A program made the position numbers and the translations under genes. Below the pieces are notes generated by a model. It was given only the letters and a program-made list of their open reading frames with translations, had not been told where the DNA came from and did no database searches. Below, piece after piece: positions 23,451 to 31,441 of a stretch of DNA of 40,488 bases. Each line of letters begins with the position of its first letter. Within the stretch, counting starts at the first letter, position 1. Source of the DNA: a virus; IMG/VR virus record IMGVR_UViG_3300018080_000062, positions 1 through 40,488 of that record; one strand, 5' to 3'.

Positions 23451-24093
23451 TCAGTCGCAAGAGCTTACAATAGACCCAGGTGCCTCAGGCGATTCATTTG
23501 TTCAGTTTTCTATTAATGGAACAGGTGAGTTTCGAATTGGCGTAGACGATGACGACTCTGACAAATTTAAAATCTCTCAAGGTTCAGCTTTAGGTTCTAA
23601 TGATACCTTCGAGATGACGGCTGCTGGAGAATGCACGATGCCTCTGCAATCCGCATTTAGTGCGTATCTCGGGACTTCTAGCGATAACGAGACGGGTGAC
23701 GGGACGGCATATTCCTTGATATGTGACACAGAGATATTTGATCAAAACAGTGATTACAATACTGGCACAGGAGTTTTTACAGCTCCAGTCACAGGACGCT
23801 ATGTTCTTATGTATAGTATTAAGGTTCACGATCTAGGCTCATCTTTTACAAATGATGAGAACAGCATAATTACTAGCAACAGAACCTATTTTACAAACAA
23901 TTGTGATCCAGGTAATTGCGATGCTACAGGTGGACTTTTAGCTGGCTGGGGACAACAAGGATTAATAGTTGCAGATATGGATGCATCTGATACTGCATAT
24001 GTGTCTATAACAATTTCTGGAAGCACAAAGACAATAGACATAGAGGGCGGTGGAAATACAGTAACTCGATTTGCTGGCTATTTAGCAGTTTAG
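23425..24093 (+). CDS. C1q-like fibre/receptor-binding protein, copy 1
   Basis: 222 aa, ATG after AAGGAGAAGG. An N-terminal anchor of about 65 residues (AKINAINN, ELTIDPGASGDSF, GEFRIGVDD) is followed by a C1q/TNF-like jelly-roll domain recognised by MPLQSAFSAYLG, DTEIFDQNSDY, FTAPVTGRYVLMYS and VADMDASDTAYVSITI. It is the first of three tandem paralogues with near-identical anchors and diverged heads. It probably forms trimers at the fibre tip and touches a host surface ligand. Confidence 0.78.
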   Translation: MAKINAINNQSQELTIDPGASGDSFVQFSINGTGEFRIGVDDDDSDKFKISQGSALGSNDTFEMTAAGECTMPLQSAFSAYLGTSSDNETGDGTAYSLICDTEIFDQNSDYNTGTGVFTAPVTGRYVLMYSIKVHDLGSSFTNDENSIITSNRTYFTNNCDPGNCDATGGLLAGWGQQGLIVADMDASDTAYVSITISGSTKTIDIEGGGNTVTRFAGYLAV

Positions 24094-24100
24094 GGAAAAT

Positions 24101-24754
24101 ATGGCAAAGATAAATGCAATAAATAATAAGTCTGGAGAATTAACAATAGATCCAGGCGCGTCTGGGGATAGCTTCATCCAGTTCAATATTAACGGAACTG
24201 GAGAATTCAGAATAGGTGTTGATGACGATGCCTCTGATGCATTTAAAATCGCTCAAGGTTCTGCTTTAGGAACAACAGACACATTTATTATGACGGCAGC
24301 TGGTGAGCGCACAATGCCTTTGCAATCAGCATTTAGCGCGTATAACAGCACCACAGATAGCAATGTCACTGGGGCAGGAACTGACTATACATGCGACCTA
24401 GATTCAGAAATATTTGATCAGAATGGTGATTTTTCAGCGGACACATTTACAGCCCCAGTAACAGGTCGCTATTTTTTGACTGGCACTGTTGAAGCTTCAG
24501 GAATTACATCTAGTCACACTGCAGGCATTGCTTATATAAAAACCAGCAATCGAAACTATTTAGAAGAACACTTTGATCCATACGTTGCTTCGGGTGGCGG
24601 AACTAAGATTTTCACAGTGAACTGCGTAGCAGACATGGACGCTTCTGACACGGCGATAATGACGTTTATTGTGGATAACGGCTCAAAAGTTGTAGATCTT
24701 ATAGGCGGTGTATCTCCAATATCGACAAGCCTACAAGGCTTTTTAGCAGTATAG
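24101..24754 (+). CDS. C1q-like fibre/receptor-binding protein, copy 2
   Basis: 217 aa, 8 bases after copy 1, with a weak GGGAAA site. Same layout: anchor (AKINAINN, ELTIDPGASGDSFIQF, GEFRIGVDDD) and jelly-roll head (MPLQSAFSAYNS, SEIFDQNGDF, FTAPVTGRYFLTG, VADMDASDTAIMTFIV). The head carries different loops from copies 1 and 3. The set suggests alternative receptor specificities or a hetero-trimer. Confidence 0.78.
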   Translation: MAKINAINNKSGELTIDPGASGDSFIQFNINGTGEFRIGVDDDASDAFKIAQGSALGTTDTFIMTAAGERTMPLQSAFSAYNSTTDSNVTGAGTDYTCDLDSEIFDQNGDFSADTFTAPVTGRYFLTGTVEASGITSSHTAGIAYIKTSNRNYLEEHFDPYVASGGGTKIFTVNCVADMDASDTAIMTFIVDNGSKVVDLIGGVSPISTSLQGFLAV

Positions 24755-24761
24755 GAAAAAT

Positions 24762-25421
24762 ATGGCAAAAATAAATGCGATAAATAATGAATCAGCGGAA
24801 CTCACAATAGATCCTGGTGCAAGTGGAGATAGCTTTATCCAATTTGATATAAATACAACAGGAGAATTTCGTATAGGCGTTGATGACACAGATGATTCAT
24901 TTCGTATATCACAAGGTTCTGCTTTAGGAACAAACGATACGTTTATCATGACAGATGCTGGTGAATGCACACTGCCATTACAACCAGCAGTTTTAGTAAC
25001 GTTAGATGGAACCGACAGCAATAAAACAGGCGACGGCACTACATGGACATGCCAACTAGATAGTGAGATATATGATCAAAATAATGATTTTGATACCGGA
25101 ACATATACATTTACAGCACCAGTGACCGGACGCTATATGGTAATAGGGTCTATGCAGCCGCAAGATCAAAATTCAAACCACAATAATGCTGTATTAGAAA
25201 TTGTTACTAGCAACAGGACATATTTATTAAATCAAGTTGATTCATATGTTATAGCAAGAAATACAGCTAGTGAGCCGCTATGTATTAAGGGAAATTGTTT
25301 TGCCGATATGGATGCAAGTGACACCTTAACATTCGAATTAACTATTTCTGGGGGAACAAAAGTTATAGATATTGTTGGCAGCTCAACAAGAACCAAGTTA
25401 AATGTTTATTTGGTTTGCTAA
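24762..25421 (+). CDS. C1q-like fibre/receptor-binding protein, copy 3
   Basis: 219 aa, 8 bases after copy 2 with GGAAAA ahead of the ATG. Anchor as in copies 1 and 2 (IDPGASGDSFIQFDIN, GEFRIGVDD). The head has LPLQPAVLVTLDG, SEIYDQNNDFDTG, FTAPVTGRYMVIG and FADMDASDTLTFEL. It is the most diverged of the three in its PLQPA loop and the end (TKLNVYLVC). Confidence 0.78.
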   Translation: MAKINAINNESAELTIDPGASGDSFIQFDINTTGEFRIGVDDTDDSFRISQGSALGTNDTFIMTDAGECTLPLQPAVLVTLDGTDSNKTGDGTTWTCQLDSEIYDQNNDFDTGTYTFTAPVTGRYMVIGSMQPQDQNSNHNNAVLEIVTSNRTYLLNQVDSYVIARNTASEPLCIKGNCFADMDASDTLTFELTISGGTKVIDIVGSSTRTKLNVYLVC

Positions 25422-25435
25422 TAGAAGGAATAATA

Positions 25436-25732
25436 ATGAAAGTACAAGTTGACGGAAAAGATCTTTTTGAGTTAACAGAGATTCAAAAGAAAGTTCTAAG
25501 AAATGATATTAAAGCAGATATTCTAGATGAAGATGTTAAGCGAAGAATGTTTCACGTGATTAATCATAAATATGAGCGATGCTTTGCTCGCCTAAAAAAA
25601 GAATGGGAACCAAGATTAGAGAAGGCTGGCGTCGAATCTATACCAACAAATAAGGATGCTTTTGCTGCGCTCGTATTTGAACAACCAGATTATAAAGACA
25701 GAAGTGCTCGAGATGAAGAATTAGGGCTTTAA
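25436..25732 (+). CDS. hypothetical protein, 98 aa, in fibre cluster
   Basis: ATG 25436 has GAAGGAATAATA ahead. It is a soluble, helical protein (LTEIQKKVLRNDIKADIL, KRRMFHVINHKYERCFARL). No family is recognised. It lies between the C1q-like genes and the S74 fibre and is unlike the beta-rich neighbours, so it may be a fibre chaperone. Confidence 0.65.
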   Translation: MKVQVDGKDLFELTEIQKKVLRNDIKADILDEDVKRRMFHVINHKYERCFARLKKEWEPRLEKAGVESIPTNKDAFAALVFEQPDYKDRSARDEELGL

Positions 25733-25747
25733 AAAAAGGGAAAGTTT

Positions 25748-27520
25748 ATGGCTAACAGGAAAGATACAAGGCTTAGCGGTATTAATCCGTTAGCCTATGT
25801 GGGGGTAGAGCCCATTGCTCCATTACTATTTTTTTCAGCAGAAAGAACACCAACAGTTAATGACTATGCCAACTATAATGTAGGCACAATTTGGCTAGAC
25901 AGGTCAACAGGTGTAAACGGAACTGTATGGATTCTTATAAAAAAAGATGGACATATAGCAACGTGGCAGAAGTTTCAATATGGAAACATTCTTGAGGCAC
26001 TTGTTCCTGACACAGGAATTAACGCTATTCCGAATGTTTCAGATGAAATTAACATACTGGGTGGAACAAATATAGAAACAGTTGGAACATTAAATACTAT
26101 TACTGTAAATGTAGATGCTGACACTATTGCAGACCAATATGACACAGATGGTGCACCTGCTATACCATCGGGGGGAATATTAGAAATTCTTGGTGGAACC
26201 AATGCGACCACCTCAGGTGCTGGAAACACTGTAACTATTGACGTTGATGGAACAGTAGCATCAAGTTATGTTACTGACTCAGGAACAGCAACACCAGCTG
26301 CAACAGTTTTAAATGTATTGGGTGGTTTAAATATTGACACTGAAGGAAGTGGTAACACGGTTACAGTAAAAACTCCGGTATTTTCGCAAGGAGTTATACA
26401 GGCAGATGGTTCAGGTGTATTTTCTGGAAGTTCTGGAAATGATGGAGAGCTGCTGACAGGGGTCACAGGAAATAACCCTATTTGGTCCAATCTTACGTCT
26501 GCAGGAGCATCCATAGCAATAACCAATGGCGCAGGTTCTATCAATCTTGAAGCTATTGGTGGTGGATTTGTTTCTGCTGGGGAAAATATAAACCTGACGG
26601 CTCCAACAGTTGTTAACCTTAACGAAACAATTCATTGGCCGGATACGAATAGTGCTGGAACAACGGGAATGATTTACCTTGGTGGCGCTGGCGGTGTAGG
26701 CGGTACAAGGTTTATGCATAATTATAGTCCATCGGGAGCACCAATTGGAGGTAGCACATTCTTAGGGGAAGGCGCTGGGAACACCTCGCATACTTCTACC
26801 GTAGATTTTAATACTGGAATAGGATTTAAGGCGCTCAATGGATTAACAACTGGCTCATCGAACGTTTCCATAGGCGATGAGGCAGGAGGAAGAATAAATA
26901 CTGGAAACTCAAATGTTGCTATAGGCGATGATGCATTGCCACATTTAAGATCAGGTAGCAACAATATTGTAATAGGTAGTGACAGAACTGCCGGAACAGC
27001 TGGGGGAGCAGGATCATCATATACATCGTCAGAAAGCAGTAATATTGTATTAATGAATGCCGGTGTTACAGCGGAAAGCAACACAATGCGTCTTGGTATA
27101 CATGGTTCTTCCAATGCCGAGCAAAACAGATGTTTTATAGCTGGAATTAGAGGAATTACAACGGGTGTTGCAGATGCAATAACTGTATTAATTGACTCTT
27201 CTTACCAGCTTGGAACAGCGTCATCTTCAAAAAAACATAAACAAAACATTGAAGACATGAACGACGCTAGTTCAGCTGTTATGAAACTTCGGCCTGTTAC
27301 TTTTGAGTATAAAAAGCACCCAGGACTACAACAGTTTGGACTTATTGCGGAAGAAGTGGAAAAAATTTTCCCACGTTTAGTTGCTCGAAGTAATGACGGT
27401 GAAATAGAAACTGTAAAGTACCATGAGCTTCCTGCTATTCTACTCAATGAAATGCAGAAAATGTCTAAGCGTATCGCTGATTTAGAAGACAAATTGGACA
27501 GTTTAGAAGAAATGGTCTAA
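25748..27520 (+). CDS. tail fibre with C-terminal S74 chaperone domain
   Basis: 590 aa. The N-terminus (about 30-75: RTPTVNDYANYNVGTIWLD, then ATWQKF) matches the anchor of the 17330-19432 fibre. A SGTATPAATVLNVLGG repeat as in the 926-aa protein follows at about 178. The central part has left-handed-helix-like NxxIG repeats (SSNVSIGDEA, SNVAIGDDAL, SNNIVIGSD). The last about 110 residues form an intramolecular chaperone of the S74 type (SSSKKHKQNIEDM, VTFEYKKHPG, FGLIAEEVEKIFP, VKYHELPAILLNEMQ), which trimerises the fibre and then cleaves itself off. Confidence 0.88.
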   Translation: MANRKDTRLSGINPLAYVGVEPIAPLLFFSAERTPTVNDYANYNVGTIWLDRSTGVNGTVWILIKKDGHIATWQKFQYGNILEALVPDTGINAIPNVSDEINILGGTNIETVGTLNTITVNVDADTIADQYDTDGAPAIPSGGILEILGGTNATTSGAGNTVTIDVDGTVASSYVTDSGTATPAATVLNVLGGLNIDTEGSGNTVTVKTPVFSQGVIQADGSGVFSGSSGNDGELLTGVTGNNPIWSNLTSAGASIAITNGAGSINLEAIGGGFVSAGENINLTAPTVVNLNETIHWPDTNSAGTTGMIYLGGAGGVGGTRFMHNYSPSGAPIGGSTFLGEGAGNTSHTSTVDFNTGIGFKALNGLTTGSSNVSIGDEAGGRINTGNSNVAIGDDALPHLRSGSNNIVIGSDRTAGTAGGAGSSYTSSESSNIVLMNAGVTAESNTMRLGIHGSSNAEQNRCFIAGIRGITTGVADAITVLIDSSYQLGTASSSKKHKQNIEDMNDASSAVMKLRPVTFEYKKHPGLQQFGLIAEEVEKIFPRLVARSNDGEIETVKYHELPAILLNEMQKMSKRIADLEDKLDSLEEMV

Positions 27521-27536
27521 CATAAATTAAACAAAA

Positions 27537-27592
27537 CCCCGCGCCGTCTAACCGCGACGCGGGAGAATCCCTAACCTTATCAGTAAGGGATT
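27537..27592. terminator. bidirectional double hairpin between convergent operons
   Basis: CCCGCG (27538-27543) pairs with CGCGGG (27558-27563), and AATCCCT (27566-27572) pairs with AGGGATT (27586-27592). The two hairpins sit between the rightward S74 fibre gene and the leftward gene ending at 27609, so they probably stop transcription from both sides. T runs are weak (GTTTTT at 27604-27609 on the plus side). Confidence 0.65.
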
Positions 27593-27608
27593 GCAAGCAG
27601 CAGTGTTT

Positions 27609-27944
27609 TTAACGAATCTTCTTTTTAAGAATCTTCGAGAGAGCTAAGAAAGAATTGTAGTCGTCATCTTTATATAACTTCATAAATTCCTCAGTTAGAG
27701 CTGCATCATATATTGCTTCTCCAAATACTTTTCTAAAAAAATCTCCTATAGGCAACCATTTAGGGTTTTCTTTATTACGACCAACTTGAATATAAAGGTC
27801 AAAACACTCTGAGTTCGGCAGTGGTGGTTCTGTGTCATGTGTGTCCCAAGTAGGTATGTCTATGTCTTTGAGTGTCTTACATATTACCCCAGCTTCACAC
27901 TTGTCGTATTTTGTAGGGCAATTATATCGAGTAATCATCTTCAT
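27609..27944 (-). CDS. hypothetical early protein, 111 aa
   Basis: RBS GGAG seven to eight bases before the ATG. No signal peptide. It contains four cysteines (NCPTKYDKCEAGVICK near the N-terminus, and SEC), a hint of metal binding, and a helical C-terminus rich in Lys. It is the last gene of the leftward operon with ERF and the primase-type zinc finger. Function unknown. Confidence 0.65.
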   Translation of the reverse strand: MKMITRYNCPTKYDKCEAGVICKTLKDIDIPTWDTHDTEPPLPNSECFDLYIQVGRNKENPKWLPIGDFFRKVFGEAIYDAALTEEFMKLYKDDDYNSFLALSKILKKKIR

Positions 27945-27959
27945 AAAGACTCCTTAGGT

Positions 27960-28709
27960 TTACTTACCTTCTCTTGCTTGGACTATTTCCCTAATACGTT
28001 TTACTGTAATAAGGAACTTCGACTTAGGCAAGTCACTTAAATGCTGTATTTTAAGCTTATCCATAATTTCTTCCGCCAGTTCTGGGTGGTCAGAGAGCTC
28101 GTACCTAAGCTCTTCTAGCTGTTCTTTTGTTATAGTATCAAACGACTCTTTTTTTCTGTTGTAATTGTAGTTAGGTTTTGTTCCCTTTTTATATTCTTGC
28201 CTGGTTACTTCCATCTCAGATTCACCATCATCATCTTCATCTGCTGAAACCACACCCACCAAAGCCGCATAAGAGTAACGCTTGAGGTAGGTAACCGCAG
28301 CACCAAATGACTGTATGTCACCCTTTGAAGGAACAATTCTAACTTTACTTTCTAGCCATTGACCTGATGTGTGGAGCAGGGTTGTATGTAAGAAGTTTGC
28401 TCCATCTTCATCTTGATTAATTTGATGCACTACTGACAATCCATTTTTTGTGAGGTGTGGGCGTGAAGCATTGATTACTTCTGCCAAATCAGAGTAAGCA
28501 CTCTTATAGAATGGGTTCTCACTCTTCTTGCCTGCAATTTTTATTTCTCCCTGAGCTTTTGCTAACGCGGTGGCAAGTTCATGTATTTCATCAGAACGTT
28601 TCTTAGCGACCGTTTTTGGTGGCTTCTCACTTTTCTCTGTGAGTTTTGCTACCTGTCCTGAAAGTTTTGCTATAGCCTCCAATATAGAAATCAGTTCTTT
28701 ATTGTCCAT
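27960..28709 (-). CDS. ERF-family single-strand annealing protein
   Basis: 249 aa, RBS GGAGACTCAG. The stretch ALAKAQGEIKIAGKKSENP, then FYKSAYSDLAEVINASRP, HLTKNGLSVVHQI, TTLLHTSGQWLES and the GDIQSFGAAVTYLKRYSYAALVG motif is the ERF signature. ERF proteins anneal complementary DNA strands and support circularisation and recombination of phage genomes. The C-terminal 60 residues form a separate helical domain, probably for oligomer or partner contacts. It overlaps the primase-type gene by 11 bases. Confidence 0.9.
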   Translation of the reverse strand: MDNKELISILEAIAKLSGQVAKLTEKSEKPPKTVAKKRSDEIHELATALAKAQGEIKIAGKKSENPFYKSAYSDLAEVINASRPHLTKNGLSVVHQINQDEDGANFLHTTLLHTSGQWLESKVRIVPSKGDIQSFGAAVTYLKRYSYAALVGVVSADEDDDGESEMEVTRQEYKKGTKPNYNYNRKKESFDTITKEQLEELRYELSDHPELAEEIMDKLKIQHLSDLPKSKFLITVKRIREIVQAREGK

Positions 28710-29208
28710 CTGAGTCTCCTAAATATTTTTTAAATACATCTGCGCTGTAATGACTATATACTTCACGCATGTCTTTTATATGTTGCTCCATATATTCGGC
28801 ATACCTTTGCTTACCTTCTTCGTTTAGGAGCCCCATAATTCTTTTTGCGTTCTTTCTAAACATCTTTTCAAAATAGAGTGCTTCTTCGTCTTTACTTTCT
28901 TTTATAGAGCGGAGAAGTTCTCCTGGTATATTTATTTCATACTTCTCTTCTAAAAACGCAGCAGCTTCTAGTTGGGTCATTCCAAATAGATTAGCTATAA
29001 ATGTTATAACATCTCCTCCAATATGACATTTAAAGCAGTAGAATATTTGCTTTGGCTCACATACCGTCATACTTAGATTTTCGTCCTTGTCGCAAAATGG
29101 ACAATTACATTTTAAGTATTCGCCTGTCTCGGTGAGGCTACGCGCATTCTCTCTTATAACATTTTCTATTTTTAGTTGTTTCTTTATATAACTAAATACA
29201 TTACTCAT
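28699..29208 (-). CDS. primase-type CHC2 zinc-finger protein without catalytic domain
   Basis: 169 aa. Residues about 10-80 match the DnaG zinc-binding domain: YLKCNCPFCDKDENLSMTV and then FYCFKCHIGGDVITFI, with C36, C39, C58 and C61 as likely zinc ligands (four Cys rather than Cys-His-Cys-Cys). The remaining 90 residues are helical. No TOPRIM or helicase-binding domain is present, so it cannot make primers alone. It may bind template DNA or interfere with, or steer, the host primase. It overlaps both neighbours by a few bases (translational coupling). Confidence 0.82.
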   Translation of the reverse strand: MSNVFSYIKKQLKIENVIRENARSLTETGEYLKCNCPFCDKDENLSMTVCEPKQIFYCFKCHIGGDVITFIANLFGMTQLEAAAFLEEKYEINIPGELLRSIKESKDEEALYFEKMFRKNAKRIMGLLNEEGKQRYAEYMEQHIKDMREVYSHYSADVFKKYLGDSDGQ

Positions 29209-29503
29209 CTTTTTCCTTCTTTAAAAACTCTTCTCTAAATGTTTTGGAAATTCTCATGAGAACATCTCCAACGTCTTGTACTGCATCAACATCAGAGGTT
29301 TTTAAATACTTTTGAAGGGCTTTGAGTTCTCCAAGTTTAACTAAAGGCACTGTGGCAAGCATTACAGCTTCCCTGTCCCAGCCATCCTTGTCTTCTTTCC
29401 AGTCCTTAAGGATTATATGGGCATGGTTTATCAAGAGACTTAACATCTCCATAATTGCCTCGTCTCTGATGTCTATGTCTTTACCAAACAGAAAGTCAAA
29501 CAT
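29201..29503 (-). CDS. hypothetical early protein, 100 aa
   Basis: All-helical, RBS AAAGGT. Segments DEAIMEMLSLLINHAHIILK and KLGELKALQKYLKTSD suggest a helical-bundle accessory protein. No family is recognised. It overlaps its neighbours on both sides within the leftward replication operon, so it is likely co-translated with the primase-type protein. Confidence 0.7.
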   Translation of the reverse strand: MFDFLFGKDIDIRDEAIMEMLSLLINHAHIILKDWKEDKDGWDREAVMLATVPLVKLGELKALQKYLKTSDVDAVQDVGDVLMRISKTFREEFLKKEKDE

Positions 29504-29774
29504 CTTTACCTTTCTTATTTTTGTTCAGAAATTCCTGTCGTTCTTTCTTTTTTTTAAACTCTATAAGGTCGGCAAACAGCTCACAGTGTTTAGGGTACTG
29601 GTGTCGAACTATAAACTCAACAGGCTTAAGCTCCTCTACTATTTCAGACATCTCTAGGTAGTGTTTGTCTAGTACTTTTTGCGCGGCCTTAGCCTTTTTT
29701 CCCAACTGGGAAAATTGGTCCATCTTCTCATTTATGGCTTTTTCTAACTCTTTGGTTAGTTTCTTTATGCTCAT
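29496..29774 (-). CDS. hypothetical early protein, first gene of leftward operon, 92 aa
   Basis: RBS GGGAGCAT just before ATG 29774. Coiled-coil helix (LTKELEKAINEKMDQFSQLGK) and a basic C-terminus (KKKKERQEFLNKNKKGK). No family is recognised. As the first gene after the divergent control region it may be a regulator or single-strand DNA accessory factor; this is inference from position only. Confidence 0.68.
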   Translation of the reverse strand: MSIKKLTKELEKAINEKMDQFSQLGKKAKAAQKVLDKHYLEMSEIVEELKPVEFIVRHQYPKHCELFADLIEFKKKKERQEFLNKNKKGKDV

Positions 29775-29787
29775 ATGCTCCCTTCAG

Positions 29788-29821
29788 TAGACATAATATT
29801 CTGTTTCTGTATACTAGTATA
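29788..29821 (+). promoter_or_regulatory. divergent early control region with rightward promoter and palindrome
   Basis: TAGACA (29788-29793) and TATACT (29810-29815) with a 16-base spacer form a plausible rightward promoter. The -10 is the left half of a perfect 12-bp palindrome TATACTAGTATA (29810-29821). It sits in the 99-base gap between the leftward replication operon and the MerR-type gene at 29874, which may bind here. Confidence 0.55.
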
Positions 29822-29873
29822 TATGAAATACAGGAATATACAAGAATAGTAGAAACGTACAAAGAGGATAGGA

Positions 29874-30068
29874 ATGAAAAAGTTTTCTGACTATATGAAT
29901 ATAAATGAGGCATCTGAATTCTTAGGAGTGCCAAAGCATCAATTAGCTTATTGGGACAGAAGTGGCAAACTTAAGCCCTACAGGCATCCAATCAATAATC
30001 AGCGTCTTTATGAGAGAGAAATACTCCAGAAACTCCTGGAAGCAATTCAGAATCGTGGTAAAATATAG
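29874..30068 (+). CDS. MerR/excisionase-type HTH protein, 64 aa
   Basis: RBS GAGGATAGG. The sequence MNINEASEFLGVPKHQLAYWDR, followed by GKLKPYRHPINNQRLYEREIL, is the winged helix-turn-helix signature of MerR-like and excisionase-like DNA binders. There is no effector domain, so it acts as a small DNA-bending or repressor protein. No integrase is present, so an excisionase role is unlikely. It lies next to a 12-bp palindrome and is closed by its own terminator, consistent with an early/late switch. Confidence 0.82.
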   Translation: MKKFSDYMNINEASEFLGVPKHQLAYWDRSGKLKPYRHPINNQRLYEREILQKLLEAIQNRGKI

Positions 30069-30098
30069 GAAATAATTTAGAAATCCAAAAAGCACAAA

Positions 30099-30126
30099 AG
30101 CCAGCTTCGAACTGGCTCTTGAATTT
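30099..30126 (+). terminator. terminator after HTH gene
   Basis: AGCCAG (30099-30104) and CTGGCT (30112-30117) form a 6-bp stem around CTTCGAA, followed by CTTGAATTTTTAG. The T run is short and offset, so strength is uncertain. Confidence 0.6.
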
Positions 30127-30170
30127 TTAGTTTTAACTTCGAATGTTCACACAACAAAAAAAGGAAAACA

Positions 30171-30278
30171 TTGAAAAATATATTAACACTGCTCTTACTT
30201 AGTACTAGCCGGCTCAGGCAGATTACATATTTAAGTTTCCGACACCAATGGAATCAACCAAAGGATCATCAATGTTGA
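30171..30278 (+). CDS. possible short leader peptide, 35 codons
   Basis: TTG start with AAAGGAAAACA upstream. The peptide begins MKNILTLLLLST and is then polar. Its stop TGA (30276-30278) overlaps the ATG of the next gene at 30272, the layout of translational coupling. It is the only sizeable frame in the 200-base gap 30069-30271. It may be a coupling leader or chance. Confidence 0.3.
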   Translation: MKNILTLLLLSTSRLRQITYLSFRHQWNQPKDHQC

Positions 30279-31408
30279 TTTCAAAGTTAAAAACTATACA
30301 AAGTATAGCAAAGGGGTATAAGAGTAGTCAACAAAAAAATACAATAAAAAAGAAATTCTCTTTTGGGCTCCTGGACAAAGGAGTAAAAAATATTGACAAA
30401 TTCCTCAATAAGAAAACTGTAGCATATAAATTAGTATTAAAAGTGCTATTGAAAAAGAGTTTTCAGCATTCTGTAATTGTAATGTCTCAAACAAAAATTG
30501 CAAGACTTGCTGGAGTGTGTAAGAAAACAGTCACAAGAATCATAAAAGAACTCATTAATGATGGACTTCTGGCTATGAACTATTTGCACAGAAAAGTATG
30601 TAGCTATATGTTGTCCAACATCTTTAAGGTAGAGGCTGTCAAACGTCGTTTACGTTATTTCTTCCACGCGGTTACATTTCTTCCTGTGTTGTTATTGTTC
30701 TCTATAAATTTAAAAGCACGGCTATCTGAATATGTCCCACCAATTAAAGAAGAAAAAAAATATATATCTAGAAACAACAAACTCCCTCTTAAAAAAAGTT
30801 GGGGGGGTTCTAAAAAAAGTTTCAACTGGAGTAGAATTATGGATGTCAAAGACAACGTCCTTGGCGAAATAGCTAAAATTACCAGAATGAAGTTATCGAA
30901 ACGTGGAATTGTTGAACTCATGAAGTTTCCTGCTTCAGCCATAGCCTACGCTAATACTCAGCTCGGCATGGCTAGCAACAACGTACGCAATCCCTTTTCT
31001 TGGTTTTGCAAAATAGCGTCTCAGTTCACACGAGACAATGAACTGCCGATGAACCTCGAGCTGCGTAAGGCAGCGCTGAGGGCATCAAAGTTCAGTCTCG
31101 AAGAACCAATGCTAGAAACTAACGAACTTGTACCCCTTGAGAAGAAAATACAAAAGAATAGCAACCAGAATGGCATGTACTCTGAATACCAACACGTTGA
31201 ACCTGAGTTAAAACCACTCGAAGATGAACTCCGTGTATTTGAAGACTACCTGAGAACTCCCGAAGCACAAAAAGCTAAGGCTCTTGGAATACTGCAAATC
31301 CCTCCTCGTCTTAAAGAACATTATTTAGAAAACACCCCCACCACCTTCCTTGCAGACAAGCAATACGAGCAAGAGAAAGTTATTATCGACGTCCCTGCTA
31401 TAGAGTAG
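30272..31408 (+). CDS. winged-helix protein, putative replication initiator
   Basis: 378 aa. ATG 30272 is preferred to ATG 30248 because AAAGGA precedes it. Residues about 70-105 are a wHTH (MSQTKIARLAGVCKKTVTRI, then IKELINDGLLAM). A hydrophobic patch follows (FFHAVTFLPVLLLFSINL). The C-terminal third contains NPFSWFCKIASQF and a long acidic tail. Proteins of this shape, HTH first and long polar tail, are often phage or plasmid replication initiators. Family is not confirmed, and no Walker motif or Rep catalytic motif is seen. Confidence 0.6.
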   Translation: MLISKLKTIQSIAKGYKSSQQKNTIKKKFSFGLLDKGVKNIDKFLNKKTVAYKLVLKVLLKKSFQHSVIVMSQTKIARLAGVCKKTVTRIIKELINDGLLAMNYLHRKVCSYMLSNIFKVEAVKRRLRYFFHAVTFLPVLLLFSINLKARLSEYVPPIKEEKKYISRNNKLPLKKSWGGSKKSFNWSRIMDVKDNVLGEIAKITRMKLSKRGIVELMKFPASAIAYANTQLGMASNNVRNPFSWFCKIASQFTRDNELPMNLELRKAALRASKFSLEEPMLETNELVPLEKKIQKNSNQNGMYSEYQHVEPELKPLEDELRVFEDYLRTPEAQKAKALGILQIPPRLKEHYLENTPTTFLADKQYEQEKVIIDVPAIE

Positions 31409-31441
31409 TAGTATAAAGCAAGCAAGCAAGAAGGAGTTGAA

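Noticed and set aside
29874-30068. Excisionase of a temperate phage
   Set aside because: No integrase, attachment site or CI/Cro-type pair was found. A small MerR-type regulator is the safer call.
30272-31408. Rolling-circle or AAA+ replication initiator
   Set aside because: Neither HUH/Tyr motifs nor Walker A/B motifs can be seen; only a winged helix and long polar regions support a replication role.
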